Below, piece by piece: positions 1 through 6,660 of a stretch of 6,660 nucleotides of DNA. Position numbers and translations under genes: made by a program. Position 1 is the first letter of the stretch, and every line of letters begins with the position of its first letter. Below the pieces are notes generated by a model. That model was not told the DNA's origin and did not search any database. It was given only the letters and a program-made list of their open reading frames with translations. The stretch is from Clostridiaceae bacterium (GTDB lineage: Bacteria; Bacillota_A; Clostridia; Acetivibrionales; Acetivibrionaceae), in the NCBI GenBank assembly GCA_012513545.1, contig JAAZCB010001053.1, forward strand, positions 1 through 6,660. The letters run 5' to 3'.

Positions 1-113
1 AACCTCATCTCCAACCTTGAACGAATCTCAATTCTTCCCTCAAGCGCCCACACAAAGTTTGAACTTAATATAAACAAAACAATACTTAATATAAATACCA
101 GTAATTTTTTCAT
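1..113 (-). CDS. Start of an exported, probable stalk-domain protein (partial, possibly frameshifted)
   Basis: This is the first 37 codons of a gene that continues past the left edge of the window. An ATG at 113-111 follows a GGAGG (121-125) by seven bases, an excellent start. The protein begins Met-Lys-Lys, then has a hydrophobic stretch at residues 4-21 and a Val-Trp-Ala at 21-23 that suits signal peptidase I, so the product is probably exported. After residue 31 the annotated frame reads SRLEMR, which looks like nothing known. The next frame over the last 21 bases reads FKVGDEV, which resembles the opening of the copper-amine-oxidase-like N-terminal (stalk) domain common in clostridial surface proteins. 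Restoring one T would give EIRFKVGDEV. The gene may therefore be broken here, or the base may be a sequence error. It lies 44 bases after the protease gene with no clear terminator between, so it is likely the third gene of the polC transcript. The start and signal peptide are well supported; the family is inferred. Confidence 0.62.
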   Translation of the reverse strand, partial: MKKLLVFILSIVLFILSSNFVWALEGRIEIRSRLEMR

Positions 114-120
114 AATCAAT

Positions 121-125
121 CCTCC
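121..125 (-). promoter_or_regulatory. Ribosome binding site of the exported-protein gene
   Basis: GGAGG on the minus strand, seven bases before the ATG at 113-111. It fixes the start of a gene too short in this window to be recognised by length alone. Confidence 0.75.
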
Positions 126-157
126 ATTATAGCGTATAGTTTTTAGCAGGTTTATTA

Positions 158-1312
158 TTATTCTTCCAAAACAACATTTATGTTAGTAATTACACCGTCC
201 CTTCTTACTTTGAAGTATGTTTTGTCACCGGGAATAAACTTTTTCATTACCTCATTATAATCTATCAGAGTATTTACATTGTTTCCGTTCACAGAAAGTA
301 TAACATCATCAACCAGCAAACCTGATTTACTTGCAGCTGAACGATCTTTAACATTTGTCACCTTAAGCCCGCTGTTTGACGGAAGACCTACTTTGGCAGC
401 CCAATCCTCTTCAAAGTCTGCACCCAACTTGGGCCTCTTAACCTTGCCGTACTTTTCAAAGTGGGAAAGAACATATTCAATTGTTCCTATTGGTATTGAA
501 AAGCCAAGTCCTTCAATACCTGAGCCGGCAAACTTTGTTGAATTAATACCAATTACTTCACCCTTGAGATTAACCAGAGGTCCACCGCTGTTTCCGGGAT
601 TTATGGCAGCATCAGTCTGTATAAGTCTGTAATAGCTGTCTATACTTCTGTTAATGCCGCCTATTATACCTATTGAAGCAGAGTTCCTTAATGAGAAAGA
701 TACCGGTGTTCCTATAGCTATAACAGTCCTACCAATTACAATTTCTTCCTGTGTAGCAAATTTTGCCGGAACTAATCCGGGCTTGTTTATTTTAATAACA
801 GCAAGGTCAGATTCTTCATCTATGGACTTAAGTTTAGCCTCATATCCACTTCCGTCCGAGATAACTACAACAATGTTACCCATTTCTTTAACGACATGCG
901 CATTAGTAAGTATTTCTCCTGTAGCTTTAATAACTACACCTGTCCCATGAACAATCTGATCACTGTATTTTCCAGTAGAAAATTCACTTTCCTCTTTGAG
1001 ATTCCCTATTATTCCTACAACCGATGGACTTACAGACTTTATTACTTCTGGAAGCAGATTGTCGCCTCCCGACATGGTAATGTTAACGACTCTTTGGGCA
1101 TTGTCCCATGAAACCTCTGCCCCAAGTGTTTCAGTTACCTCTCTTGCCTGGATGTATACCCTGTCATCTATTACCTTTGCCTCACTACTAAGCTCTTTTC
1201 CATTTACCAAAACCTTGATCGCGCTGCTGGCACTTCCTGAACCAGCAATTGAAAAACATACTGCAATAATAACTAATGCTGGAATAAAAACTAACCTTGC
1301 TTTCCTCATCAT
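158..1312 (-). CDS. HtrA/DegP-like trypsin-type serine protease with N-terminal stalk domain and C-terminal PDZ domain
   Basis: This 384-residue protein is a probable envelope quality-control protease that acts outside the cytoplasmic membrane. Residues 8-24 are hydrophobic after a basic MMRKAR start, giving a signal peptide or membrane anchor. Residues 32-80 form a short copper-amine-oxidase-like (stalk) domain: VNGKEL, then a VYIQAREV...LGAEVSWD core. The chymotrypsin-fold protease spans about 87-285. The triad is His139 in TNAHV, Asp169 in SDLAVIKI and Ser242 in GNSGGP, all present, so it should be active. A single PDZ domain covers about 295-380, with the substrate-binding loop near KLGADF and the later GLLVDDVILSVNG segment. 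Family members usually cut misfolded proteins and assemble as trimers. A GGGGAGG (1318-1324) lies five bases before the ATG at 1312 and eight before a second in-frame ATG at 1309, so either could be used. The gene begins 11 bases after polC and is probably co-transcribed and translationally coupled to it. A specific symbol (htrA, htrB, degP) is not assigned because the N-terminus differs from those proteins. Confidence 0.93.
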   Translation of the reverse strand: MMRKARLVFIPALVIIAVCFSIAGSGSASSAIKVLVNGKELSSEAKVIDDRVYIQAREVTETLGAEVSWDNAQRVVNITMSGGDNLLPEVIKSVSPSVVGIIGNLKEESEFSTGKYSDQIVHGTGVVIKATGEILTNAHVVKEMGNIVVVISDGSGYEAKLKSIDEESDLAVIKINKPGLVPAKFATQEEIVIGRTVIAIGTPVSFSLRNSASIGIIGGINRSIDSYYRLIQTDAAINPGNSGGPLVNLKGEVIGINSTKFAGSGIEGLGFSIPIGTIEYVLSHFEKYGKVKRPKLGADFEEDWAAKVGLPSNSGLKVTNVKDRSAASKSGLLVDDVILSVNGNNVNTLIDYNEVMKKFIPGDKTYFKVRRDGVITNINVVLEE

Positions 1313-1317
1313 ATTCG

Positions 1318-1324
1318 CCTCCCC
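1318..1324 (-). promoter_or_regulatory. Protease gene ribosome binding site overlapping the polC stop codon
   Basis: The minus strand reads TAGGGGAGGCGAATATGATG. The TAG (1326-1324) ends polC and its last G is the first base of the GGGGAGG. Ribosomes finishing polC would sit on this site, which suggests translational coupling. Two tandem ATG codons follow at spacings of five and eight bases. Confidence 0.75.
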
Positions 1325-4300
1325 TAAAACAAACTTATCTGGTTGCTTTCCGGCAGTCCCTCAAGGCAGCCGTTACTTTCAAGAATTTCTATTACAGTTT
1401 TGCTTATCTTAGCCTTAATCCTCAAATCATCAATTGACAGAAAACTGCCGGCATTCCTTGCTTCAACAATATTCTGAGCCGCAGTACCTCCAAGCCCCTG
1501 GAGAGCATTTAACGGAGGCCTTAAGCCCTCAGGTGTTATTTGAAACTTCATAGCGTCAGATTTATACAGATCTACCGGTAAAAACTTTATTCCCCTTGCA
1601 TACATCTCATTTGTTACTTCAAGTATTGTCAGTACGTTTTTTTCCTTCTGGGTCATATTGTTTCCCTTTTGTTCCAACTCTTTTATCTTGTTTCTAACCT
1701 TGTCCTGACCATGACACATAATGTTTGCATCAAACTCATCTGCTCTTACGGTAAAATATGTTACATAAAAAGCTTCCGGATAATAAACCTTGAACCACGC
1801 TATTCTGAATGCCATCATAACATATGCGGCTGCATGGGCTTTTGGGAACATGTATTTTATCTTCTTACATGACATTATATACCAGTCAGGAACCTTGTTC
1901 TCCTTCATTACAGCCTCATACTCTTCTTTTAGGCCCTTACCCTTTCTGACATCCTCCATTATTTTAAATGCTGTTTTTGGAGGAAGTCCGGAATATAGAA
2001 GGTAAAGCATTATATCATCTCTTGTACAGATTACTTCGGACAGTGTCGCAATATTATTCCTGATAAGATCCTGGGCATTGTTAAGCCAAACGTCTGTACC
2101 ATGCGACAAACCTGATATTCTAATAAGCTCAGAAAATGTAGTCGGCTTAGTGTCAACAAGCATCTGCCTTACAAACTTTGTTCCGAACTCAGGAATAGCA
2201 AAGGTACCTACCTCGCTGTTCACGTCCTCAGGTTTAATACCAAGTGGTTCTGTGCTGCTGAATATGCCCATTGTTTTCTTCTCACCGATCGGTATTTCCC
2301 TTGCGTTTACTCCCGTCAAATCTTCAAGCATTCTGATAACCGTAGGGTCATCATGCCCTAATATATCAAGCTTTAAGAGCCTTCCGCTAATTGAATGGTA
2401 ATCAAAATGCGTTGTTATGATATTTGAACTGGTATCATCTGCCGGGCGTTGAATAGGACAAAACTCATATATCTCCCTGTCCTGCGGTACGATCATAACT
2501 CCTCCCGGATGCTGTCCGGTAGTCCTTTTAACTCCTGTACACCCTTTGATAGGCCTTGTTATCTCAGCATTTGTAACCGTTTTCTCCCTGTCATCCATGT
2601 AGTTTTTTACAAACCCGAAGGCTGTTTTTTCTGCAATTGTAGCAATTGTACCTGCTCTGTACACATGCCCTTCACCAAAAAGTTCCTCAGTATACTTGTG
2701 CGCTACAGGCTGGTACTCTCCGGAGAAATTCAAGTCAATATCAGGCTCTTTATCTCCGTCAAATCCAAGGAAAGTCTCAAAAGGAATATCATAACCATCT
2801 CTTTTTAATGGTTTCCCGCATTCAGGACAATCCTTTGCAGGAAGGTCAAAGCCGCAGCCATAGCTTCCGTCTTCAATAAACTCAGAATACTTGCAGGTGG
2901 TGCATATGTAATGTGGTGGGAGAGAATTAACCTCTGTTATTCCTGTAAGGTAGGCTGCGAAAGATGATCCTACCGACCCTCTTGAACCAACCAGGTAACC
3001 ATCACTCAAGGATTTCCATACCAGCTTTTGAGCTATAATATACATTACAGAAAACCCGTTCTTTATTATTGAATTAAGCTCCTTTTCAATTCTCTTTTCA
3101 ACAACTTCAGGAAGTACTTCCCCATATATTTCTCTTGCCTTTTCCTCCGAAAGTTTCTTTATTTCCTCTTCTGCTCCATCAATTCTCGGTGGAAATGTTC
3201 CATCTGGTATGGGAATTATTTCATCACACATATCAGCTATTTTATTGGTGTTTGTTACAACAATTTCTAAAGCTTTCTCAGCTCCCATATAACTGAACTC
3301 CTCAAGCATCTCATCAGTAGTCCTGAAATAAATGGGTGCCTGGTTGTCTGCATCCGAAAAACCCTGCCCTGCCATCAATATTCTTCTGAACACTTCATCA
3401 CCCGGGTCCATAAAATGAACATCACAGGTTGCAACTACAGGCTTGTTAAGCTTTTCTCCCAACTCTACAATTTTTCTGTTTATACCCTTAAGTTCCTCCT
3501 GGCTTTTCACCTTACCGCTGTTAATAAGAAACTGGTTATTTCCTAATGGCTGTATCTCAAGATAATCATAAAACTTCGCTATTTTTATAATATCCTCCTC
3601 ACTCTTGTTTTCCAGTATAGAGCGGTACAACTCACCTGCTTCGCAGGCACTTCCAAGGATAAGGCCTTCCCTGTGATTCATAAGAAGCTTTTTGGGAACA
3701 CGGGGCTTTTTATAAAAGTACTTAAGGTGTGAATTGGATACAATCTTGTATAAATTTTTAAGACCGGTGTAGTTCTTTACAAGAATAATCGCATGATAGG
3801 AATTTGCCTTCTGATAATTGGTATTTCCCTCAAACTCGCTCTGAATATCATCTATTGTTTTTGCTTCTTTCTTCTTCAATAGTTCAATACATCTTGAAAA
3901 GATTCCACCACAGGTCTCGGCATCATCCAGTGCCCTGTGATGGTTTTCAAGCTTTATACCAAGGTGTTTTGCCACAACATTGAGTTTATGTCTGCCAAGC
4001 TCAGGAAACATCTGCCTGCAAAGCTGGAGAGTATCAATTACAGGATTCCTGATTTCTTTGCCAAGTATCCTTGCATTATGCTTTATAAACCCCATGTCAA
4101 AAGAGGCGTTGTGTGCTACTAAAGCAGTCTCTCCGATAAAATCCAGAAAACTTGTCAGAACAGTATCAATCAAAGGCGCATCTTTGACCATCTCGTCGGT
4201 AATTCCCGTAAGTTTGACTATATTCTCAGGTATTGGTATCTGTGGGTTCACGAAGGAGCAGAAAGAATCAATAACCTTTCCGTCTTTAATCTTAACAGCG

Positions 4301-5634
4301 CCAATTTCTGTGATTTTATCACTGTCCGGGTCAAGCCCTGTTGTTTCAATATCAAGAGCAATAACTTCAGCATCGATGGACTGGCCATTGCTGTTATATA
4401 CAATGGGTACACTGTCATCTAAAAGATATGCTTCAATACCGTAAATAATCTTAATTTTATTCTTCCTGGCAGCTTCAGCTGCATCAGGATATGCCTGAAC
4501 CACTCCATGGTCAGTTATGGCAATAGCCTTGTGCCCCCATTGGGCTGCTCTTTTAACAAGCTCCTTAACCGGGGTAACCGCATCAAGGGCACTCATCTGT
4601 GTATGAAGGTGAAGCTCCACCCTTTTTTGTTCTGCGGTATCACCTTTTATTGACTTATCAATCTGAATAATATCTGAAGCAAGTACTGTAAGTTCTTTTG
4701 AAAACTTGTCATACTGCGCTTCTCCCCTTACTTTTATTGTGATGTTCTCTTTAATCCTGTCCTTAATTGAATCTAATTTATCCTTTTCAATAAACAACTT
4801 GACCGTTAGAGAACTCGTGTAATCGGTAACATCAAATATGTAGAGATACTTACCGCTCTTAAGCTCCCTTATTTCCGTCCTGAAAATGTCTCCCCTTATG
4901 ACTACCCTGCCTGAATCCTGTGTTACCTCATCCATTCTGGATATTTGATCATTAAAAACTTTACCTATAATCACCTCTGAATTAGCTGAAGCTTTTTGTA
5001 CCGAACCCTGATTATTAAACTGAACTGCAGACTTTTGTCCGATATCACTTTGTGAGGTCACCGTATCATTTACAATTCTGGATTCTTCATTCTCTTTAAA
5101 TTCAATGTACTCTTCCCTAATGCCATCATTGAATTCACAATCACAAAAGCTTACTTTTGAATCAATAGAAAAACATTCTGAAAGAATTTCTTCAATTATC
5201 ATATTACACTTGTTTATCTTTAGTATTTCCGCTCCCTTAGTCGCAAGGAAAATATCAAGTTTCTTTTCACTTAACTTCCACTCGCATCCATTTAATAGTC
5301 CCCTGCTAACTGCCAGTTTTTTATTCACTATATATAAAATGCTATCCCAATAATTATCAAGCACATCTCTAAAAGTCATATCAATATTAAATTTAGCCTT
5401 TACTGATACATACTCAAGTGCAAAGCATTTTATAAAATTCCGCTCAAGGTTATCAAGAACTTTTGAGGGAATTAATCTATCAGAGATAACAATAATTTCC
5501 AGTATGCGGGATTTTTTATATACATTTACACTTTGTATCTCGACTCCTTCAAAAAAATCTATAATATTCCCGTCTTTAAATACCTCAGGGAAAAGCTTTA
5601 TAAGGTTCTTTTCTTTTAGTGCTGCGTTCTGCAT
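1324..5634 (-). CDS. polC: DNA polymerase III alpha subunit, PolC type (replicative polymerase with 3'-5' exonuclease)
   Basis: This is the replicative DNA polymerase of low-GC Gram-positives: 1436 residues, full length for PolC (B. subtilis about 1437). The order is an N-terminal region (1-185), a polar S/N/Q-rich linker (about 186-222), an OB fold (243-325), and a PHP domain starting HLHTQMS (342-348) with TDHGVVQ at 374-380. The PHP domain is interrupted by a DEDDh proofreading exonuclease (423-590; Asp428, Glu430, Asp513, His566, Asp571) and resumes at about 600-745. The polymerase core follows. It has GSRGSVGSS (883-891), a zinc knuckle with Cys911, Cys914, Cys936 and Cys939 (Cys927 lies between), and the catalytic aspartates Asp965 and Asp967 in PDIDLNF. 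Asp1090 in LKLDILGHDD is the likely third. KKIKYMFPKAHAAAY is at 1257-1271 and a helix-hairpin-helix-like segment at about 1376-1405. The last five residues, QISLF, match the sliding-clamp binding motif. No frameshift or lost key residue is seen. AGGAG lies ten bases before the ATG at 5634. A promoter candidate lies about 70 bases upstream and the protease gene follows directly. Confidence 0.98.
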   Translation of the reverse strand: MQNAALKEKNLIKLFPEVFKDGNIIDFFEGVEIQSVNVYKKSRILEIIVISDRLIPSKVLDNLERNFIKCFALEYVSVKAKFNIDMTFRDVLDNYWDSILYIVNKKLAVSRGLLNGCEWKLSEKKLDIFLATKGAEILKINKCNMIIEEILSECFSIDSKVSFCDCEFNDGIREEYIEFKENEESRIVNDTVTSQSDIGQKSAVQFNNQGSVQKASANSEVIIGKVFNDQISRMDEVTQDSGRVVIRGDIFRTEIRELKSGKYLYIFDVTDYTSSLTVKLFIEKDKLDSIKDRIKENITIKVRGEAQYDKFSKELTVLASDIIQIDKSIKGDTAEQKRVELHLHTQMSALDAVTPVKELVKRAAQWGHKAIAITDHGVVQAYPDAAEAARKNKIKIIYGIEAYLLDDSVPIVYNSNGQSIDAEVIALDIETTGLDPDSDKITEIGAVKIKDGKVIDSFCSFVNPQIPIPENIVKLTGITDEMVKDAPLIDTVLTSFLDFIGETALVAHNASFDMGFIKHNARILGKEIRNPVIDTLQLCRQMFPELGRHKLNVVAKHLGIKLENHHRALDDAETCGGIFSRCIELLKKKEAKTIDDIQSEFEGNTNYQKANSYHAIILVKNYTGLKNLYKIVSNSHLKYFYKKPRVPKKLLMNHREGLILGSACEAGELYRSILENKSEEDIIKIAKFYDYLEIQPLGNNQFLINSGKVKSQEELKGINRKIVELGEKLNKPVVATCDVHFMDPGDEVFRRILMAGQGFSDADNQAPIYFRTTDEMLEEFSYMGAEKALEIVVTNTNKIADMCDEIIPIPDGTFPPRIDGAEEEIKKLSEEKAREIYGEVLPEVVEKRIEKELNSIIKNGFSVMYIIAQKLVWKSLSDGYLVGSRGSVGSSFAAYLTGITEVNSLPPHYICTTCKYSEFIEDGSYGCGFDLPAKDCPECGKPLKRDGYDIPFETFLGFDGDKEPDIDLNFSGEYQPVAHKYTEELFGEGHVYRAGTIATIAEKTAFGFVKNYMDDREKTVTNAEITRPIKGCTGVKRTTGQHPGGVMIVPQDREIYEFCPIQRPADDTSSNIITTHFDYHSISGRLLKLDILGHDDPTVIRMLEDLTGVNAREIPIGEKKTMGIFSSTEPLGIKPEDVNSEVGTFAIPEFGTKFVRQMLVDTKPTTFSELIRISGLSHGTDVWLNNAQDLIRNNIATLSEVICTRDDIMLYLLYSGLPPKTAFKIMEDVRKGKGLKEEYEAVMKENKVPDWYIMSCKKIKYMFPKAHAAAYVMMAFRIAWFKVYYPEAFYVTYFTVRADEFDANIMCHGQDKVRNKIKELEQKGNNMTQKEKNVLTILEVTNEMYARGIKFLPVDLYKSDAMKFQITPEGLRPPLNALQGLGGTAAQNIVEARNAGSFLSIDDLRIKAKISKTVIEILESNGCLEGLPESNQISLF

Positions 5635-5644
5635 GTATTTTGGG

Positions 5645-5649
5645 CTCCT
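5645..5649 (-). promoter_or_regulatory. Ribosome binding site of polC
   Basis: AGGAG on the minus strand, ten bases before the ATG at 5634-5632. The spacing is slightly long, but no other in-frame start nearby has a better site. Confidence 0.6.
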
Positions 5650-5700
5650 ATCTATATTCCTTAAACAAGCTTCTAAAAAAGACTCTGTTAATTACTATCT

Positions 5701-5720
5701 AATTTATTTTAGCATAAATT
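5701..5720. repeat. AT-rich 7-base inverted repeat overlapping the polC -10 element
   Basis: AATTTAT (5701-5707) and ATAAATT (5714-5720) are perfect reverse complements separated by six bases. The repeat covers the predicted -10 hexamer at 5706-5711 and could be an operator. In DNA this AT-rich such a repeat can also arise by chance, so the functional claim is weak. Confidence 0.25.
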
Positions 5721-5733
5721 ACAGCATATTCAA
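5706..5733 (-). promoter_or_regulatory. Candidate sigma-A promoter for polC and the genes after it
   Basis: On the minus strand TTGAAT (5733-5728) and TAAAAT (5711-5706) are separated by 16 bases. The -10 is preceded by TGC, giving the extended form TGnTAAAAT, which compensates for spacing one base short of the usual 17. Transcription would begin near 5699, leaving a leader of about 65 bases before the polC ATG. It lies in the only sizeable gap between genes in the window. Confidence 0.55.
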
Positions 5734-5747
5734 TCGATTATCTTTTC

Positions 5748-5779
5748 AATGCCTTATGATTTATACCCTTCATAGCATT
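5748..5779 (-). other. Imperfect hairpin after the HAD phosphatase gene, weak terminator candidate
   Basis: Reading the minus strand just after the stop codon, AATGCTATGA (5779-5770) can pair with TCATAAGGCATT (5759-5748) around a ten-base loop, with a two-base bulge. The stem is AT-rich and is followed by GAAAAGATAAT instead of a run of T, so it lacks the usual signature of an intrinsic terminator. It may only attenuate read-through from the phosphatase gene into polC. Confidence 0.25.
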
Positions 5780-5785
5780 TACAAG

Positions 5786-6433
5786 TTAAGTCATACCGGA
5801 CTTTTGAACAATATCAAATATATCTCTGCAATCTCCAACAAGATATTCAGGCTGGCCGGATTTTAGCAATTCCTCACTGTCAAGCCCCCACTTTACAGCT
5901 ATCATATCAATATTGGCCTTTTTGCAGGCTATTATATCTCTTAGTTCATCGCCTATATAAATAACATCCTTGTTCCTTAAGCCATGCTTTTTCAAATACT
6001 TGACAAAGGCTCTGTTCTTGCCGAAAAACCCCTTAGCTGAGTGAATGTCGTCAAAAATCTGTAAATTATTACTCTTTAAAAACAACAATATGTTGTCTAT
6101 GGAATTTGATGTAATTATTGAAAGCTTGAAACCGGAATGCTTTAATTTCAACAGTATCTCTTTCATTCCATCGAAGATACTGATTTTATTAAGATATTCC
6201 TTATATATTGTAAAAAACTCATAATCCAAACCTCCCATAAAAAACAACCTGTAAAAAGGAATACCAAGTATCTTAAGCTTTTCCTTGACGGTTGAATTGT
6301 TCAGTAATCTATATTCTTTATGAGTTATTTTTTTAAAGCTGAATCTATCTGCAATTATGTTATAAACTTCAACAATTGATTCTTCAGAATCTGCAATTGT
6401 ACCATCAAAATCAAACAATATATGCTTATACAA
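5786..6433 (-). CDS. HAD-superfamily hydrolase, phosphoglycolate-phosphatase-like
   Basis: This is a cytoplasmic phosphatase of the haloacid dehalogenase superfamily, subfamily IA type. With the start chosen here it is 215 residues, the normal length. Motif I is FDFDGT with nucleophile Asp8 and acid/base Asp10. A helical cap follows (about 20-90). Motif II is Ser109 in ITSN, the motif III lysine is Lys139 in FGKNRAF, and motif IV is GDELRD with Asp162 and Asp166. All catalytic residues are present. GDELRD followed by a VKWG segment is typical of phosphoglycolate-phosphatase-like members, but the substrate cannot be read from sequence and such enzymes are often broad. The start is a TTG at 6433-6431, giving MYKHILFDFDGT. 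A GAGGTGA (6439-6445) precedes it by five bases and matches the 16S rRNA tail. An in-frame ATG at 6460 would add nine residues but has no ribosome binding site. It lies 61 bases after the upstream gene and may share its transcript. Confidence 0.9.
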   Translation of the reverse strand: MYKHILFDFDGTIADSEESIVEVYNIIADRFSFKKITHKEYRLLNNSTVKEKLKILGIPFYRLFFMGGLDYEFFTIYKEYLNKISIFDGMKEILLKLKHSGFKLSIITSNSIDNILLFLKSNNLQIFDDIHSAKGFFGKNRAFVKYLKKHGLRNKDVIYIGDELRDIIACKKANIDMIAVKWGLDSEELLKSGQPEYLVGDCRDIFDIVQKSGMT

Positions 6434-6438
6434 GTGCC

Positions 6439-6445
6439 TCACCTC
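6439..6445 (-). promoter_or_regulatory. Ribosome binding site that favours a TTG start for the HAD hydrolase
   Basis: GAGGTGA on the minus strand is complementary to the 3' end of 16S rRNA and sits five bases before the TTG at 6433. The competing ATG at 6460 is preceded by AT-rich sequence with no purine-rich site, so this motif decides the start. Confidence 0.6.
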
Positions 6446-6494
6446 ACGCTTTAACTGCATTAAGTAAATTTATCGCTATAAAACATGATGCGGA

Positions 6495-6660
6495 CTAAAA
6501 AAACAAAAATCTCTTTCGCCTTTCACAAACGTTAATCCTGTCAAGATTCAAAATTTCATTTATATTATTATCTTTAAACTTAACAATTAAATCTTCTGCA
6601 CTATTATCAAGCTTAAAGTTCATTTCCTCCTTGTAAACAGGTAATACGCTGTAAAAATTG
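6495..6660 (-). CDS. C-terminal end of a probable SUFU (suppressor of fused) domain protein, partial
   Basis: An open frame enters at the right edge and runs 54 codons to a TAG at 6497-6495. The visible protein begins NFYSVLPVYKEEMNFKL and later has a NLDRINVC segment before a basic and aromatic tail (ERRKRFLFF). The pattern of LP-x-YKEEM-x-FKL followed about 25 residues later by (D/N)-x-x-R-x-N-V-C resembles the C-terminus of bacterial suppressor-of-fused domain proteins (PF05076). That family includes proteins proposed as immunity factors in polymorphic toxin systems. This is recognition from memory on a short fragment, so the family call is tentative; that the frame is coding is more secure. 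The phosphatase gene follows after 61 bases with no obvious terminator. The beginning of the gene lies outside the window. Confidence 0.55.
   Translation of the reverse strand, partial: NFYSVLPVYKEEMNFKLDNSAEDLIVKFKDNNINEILNLDRINVCERRKRFLFF

Noticed and set aside
126..131. Perfect TATAAT on the minus strand just before the exported-protein gene
   Set aside because: It sits directly against the GGAGG, so a transcript from it would begin within or after the ribosome binding site. No suitable -35 element was seen either.
911..1111. Possible regulatory or RNA structure within the protease gene
   Set aside because: The stretch is fully explained as coding sequence for the stalk-protease junction, and no paired structure stood out.
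3980..4444. Plus-strand open frame of 154 codons opposite polC, and similar ones at 279-632, 654-950, 996-1412 and 2078-2401
   Set aside because: They lie wholly or mostly opposite strongly supported minus-strand genes, have no recognisable domains, and are readily explained as antisense shadows of the codon use in those genes.
6539..6544. Perfect TTGACA on the minus strand, a possible -35 for the HAD gene
   Set aside because: Seventeen bases downstream the sequence is AGGCGA, unlike a -10 hexamer, and the TTGACA lies in the coding frame of the upstream fragment as Leu-Asp-Arg.
6621..6632. AAGGAGG followed by ATG on the minus strand inside the SUFU-like fragment, a possible internal start
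   Set aside because: Only two bases separate the motif from the ATG, too close for efficient initiation, and the frame is open upstream with family-like sequence. The motif simply encodes Lys-Glu-Glu.

Overview
The window is AT-rich and all recognisable genes lie on the minus strand, so the reading order is from 6660 down to 1. The presence of a PolC-type replicative DNA polymerase, strong GGAGG-type ribosome binding sites and proteins with copper-amine-oxidase-like 'stalk' domains points to a low-GC Gram-positive of the class Clostridia, probably close to the Ruminiclostridium/Hungateiclostridium cellulolytic group. The genus is inferred from general resemblance and was not tested.

Layout in order of transcription: (1) 6660-6495, the last 54 codons of a gene cut by the window edge, resembling the C-terminus of a bacterial suppressor-of-fused (SUFU) domain protein. 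(2) 6433-5786, a small HAD-superfamily phosphatase of the phosphoglycolate-phosphatase type, most likely starting at a TTG. (3) A 151-base gap with a good promoter candidate (-35 TTGAAT, extended -10 TGCTAAAAT). (4) 5634-1324, a complete 1436-residue PolC with every expected domain and catalytic residue. (5) 1312-158, a secreted or membrane-anchored HtrA-like serine protease with an N-terminal stalk domain and one PDZ domain, starting 11 bases after polC with its ribosome binding site touching the polC stop codon. (6) 113-1, the first 37 codons of an exported protein that looks like another stalk-domain protein, apparently with a one-base frameshift close to the window edge.

How they fit together: polC, the protease and the exported protein are closely spaced and probably co-transcribed from the promoter before polC. 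The protease and the final gene act outside the membrane, so this joins a replication enzyme to cell-envelope genes. In many Firmicutes polC sits instead between ispG/proS-type genes and rimP-nusA. No mobile element, CRISPR array, tRNA or rRNA was seen. Most of the window is ordinary housekeeping sequence. The points most worth a second look are the apparent frameshift at about 19-22, the stalk-HtrA-PDZ fusion, and the unusual polC neighbourhood.
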